Positions 63,951 to 64,000 of a DNA stretch of 64,000 nucleotides are shown in pieces. The first letter of the stretch is position 1; each line of letters starts with the position of its first letter. The position numbers and the translations under genes are program-made. Origin of the DNA: Acidobacteriaceae bacterium (GTDB lineage: Bacteria; Acidobacteriota; Terriglobia; Terriglobales; Acidobacteriaceae); contig JAOAPC010000016.1 of the NCBI GenBank assembly GCA_025462735.1, positions 151,822 to 215,821 of the forward strand, given 5' to 3'. A model generated the notes under the pieces. That model ran no database searches, was not told where the DNA came from, and worked only from the letters and a program-made list of their open reading frames with translations.

Positions 63951-64000
63951 ATGAAGATCAAGTCCGTAAGATTGGGACTCGTGCTTTGTGGCGGATGGTT
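63951..64000 (+). CDS. start of a secreted protein gene (cut by window end)
   Basis: ATG 63951 with AGAGAG upstream opens MKIKSVRLGLVLCGGW, a likely signal peptide. Only 16 codons are inside the window, so nothing more can be said. Confidence 0.4.
   Translation, partial: MKIKSVRLGLVLCGGW

Overview
The window looks like a chromosomal segment of a Gram-negative, GC-rich soil bacterium, most likely an Acidobacteriota (Terriglobia, Koribacter-like). This is inference. It rests on the lipid A/Kdo/heptose genes, the RpoD sequence style, the many secreted TPR proteins, and the dense intergenic heptamer repeats and palindromic elements. No rRNA, CRISPR array or intact transposase was seen.

Layout. 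(1) 1-6.9 kb is housekeeping: fabF-acpP, dtd, folP, a PBP4-type D,D-peptidase, a PPOX-family flavoprotein and a SufS-like cysteine desulfurase. (2) 7.0-8.6 kb is a tight three-gene operon encoding a proteasome-like Ntn hydrolase, a small antitoxin-like protein and a PIN-domain nuclease. (3) 8.9-35.6 kb is a prophage-like element read on the minus strand. A repressor at the right end is transcribed divergently. Then come small early genes, a sigma-like late regulator, a terminator, a small protein, a dual-specificity phosphatase, three very large secreted fibre/beta-helix proteins, TerL, an embedded HipA-like kinase/DUF3037 pair, portal, protease, scaffold, capsid, connectors and a short tail module. 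I find no integrase, replication gene, tape-measure protein or endolysin. The tail hub gene carries an in-frame TGA. The spacers between structural genes are full of the same repeats found in the rest of the chromosome. The element therefore looks old, decayed or domesticated rather than freshly integrated.

(4) 35.8-45.4 kb holds a large TPR protein, a LOG-family protein, thiE, a MerR regulator, a tiny Lys/Ala-rich peptide gene with its own promoter and terminator, a NarL/NarX-type two-component pair, aroC and def. (5) 45.5-51.9 kb is an envelope operon with overlapping genes: waaA (Kdo transferase), lpxK, split heptose genes rfaE1 and rfaE2, a GT9 heptosyltransferase-like enzyme, an isoprenylcysteine methyltransferase-like membrane protein and a DUF3108 protein. 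(6) 51.9-56.7 kb has a TPR exoprotein, a phosphoesterase lipoprotein and rpoD with a clear terminator.

(7) 56.8-58.6 kb is a small accessory island with a zinc-ribbon protein ending in a nucleoside-deoxyribosyltransferase-like (defence-type) domain and a partner, next to a long inverted repeat. (8) 58.6-64 kb holds a secreted cupin-like protein, a small helical protein, nagA with a glutaminase-less GlmS-like SIS protein (amino-sugar catabolism), tRNA-Pro(CGG) with a frameshifted tyrosine-integrase remnant beside it, and secreted proteins of unknown role.
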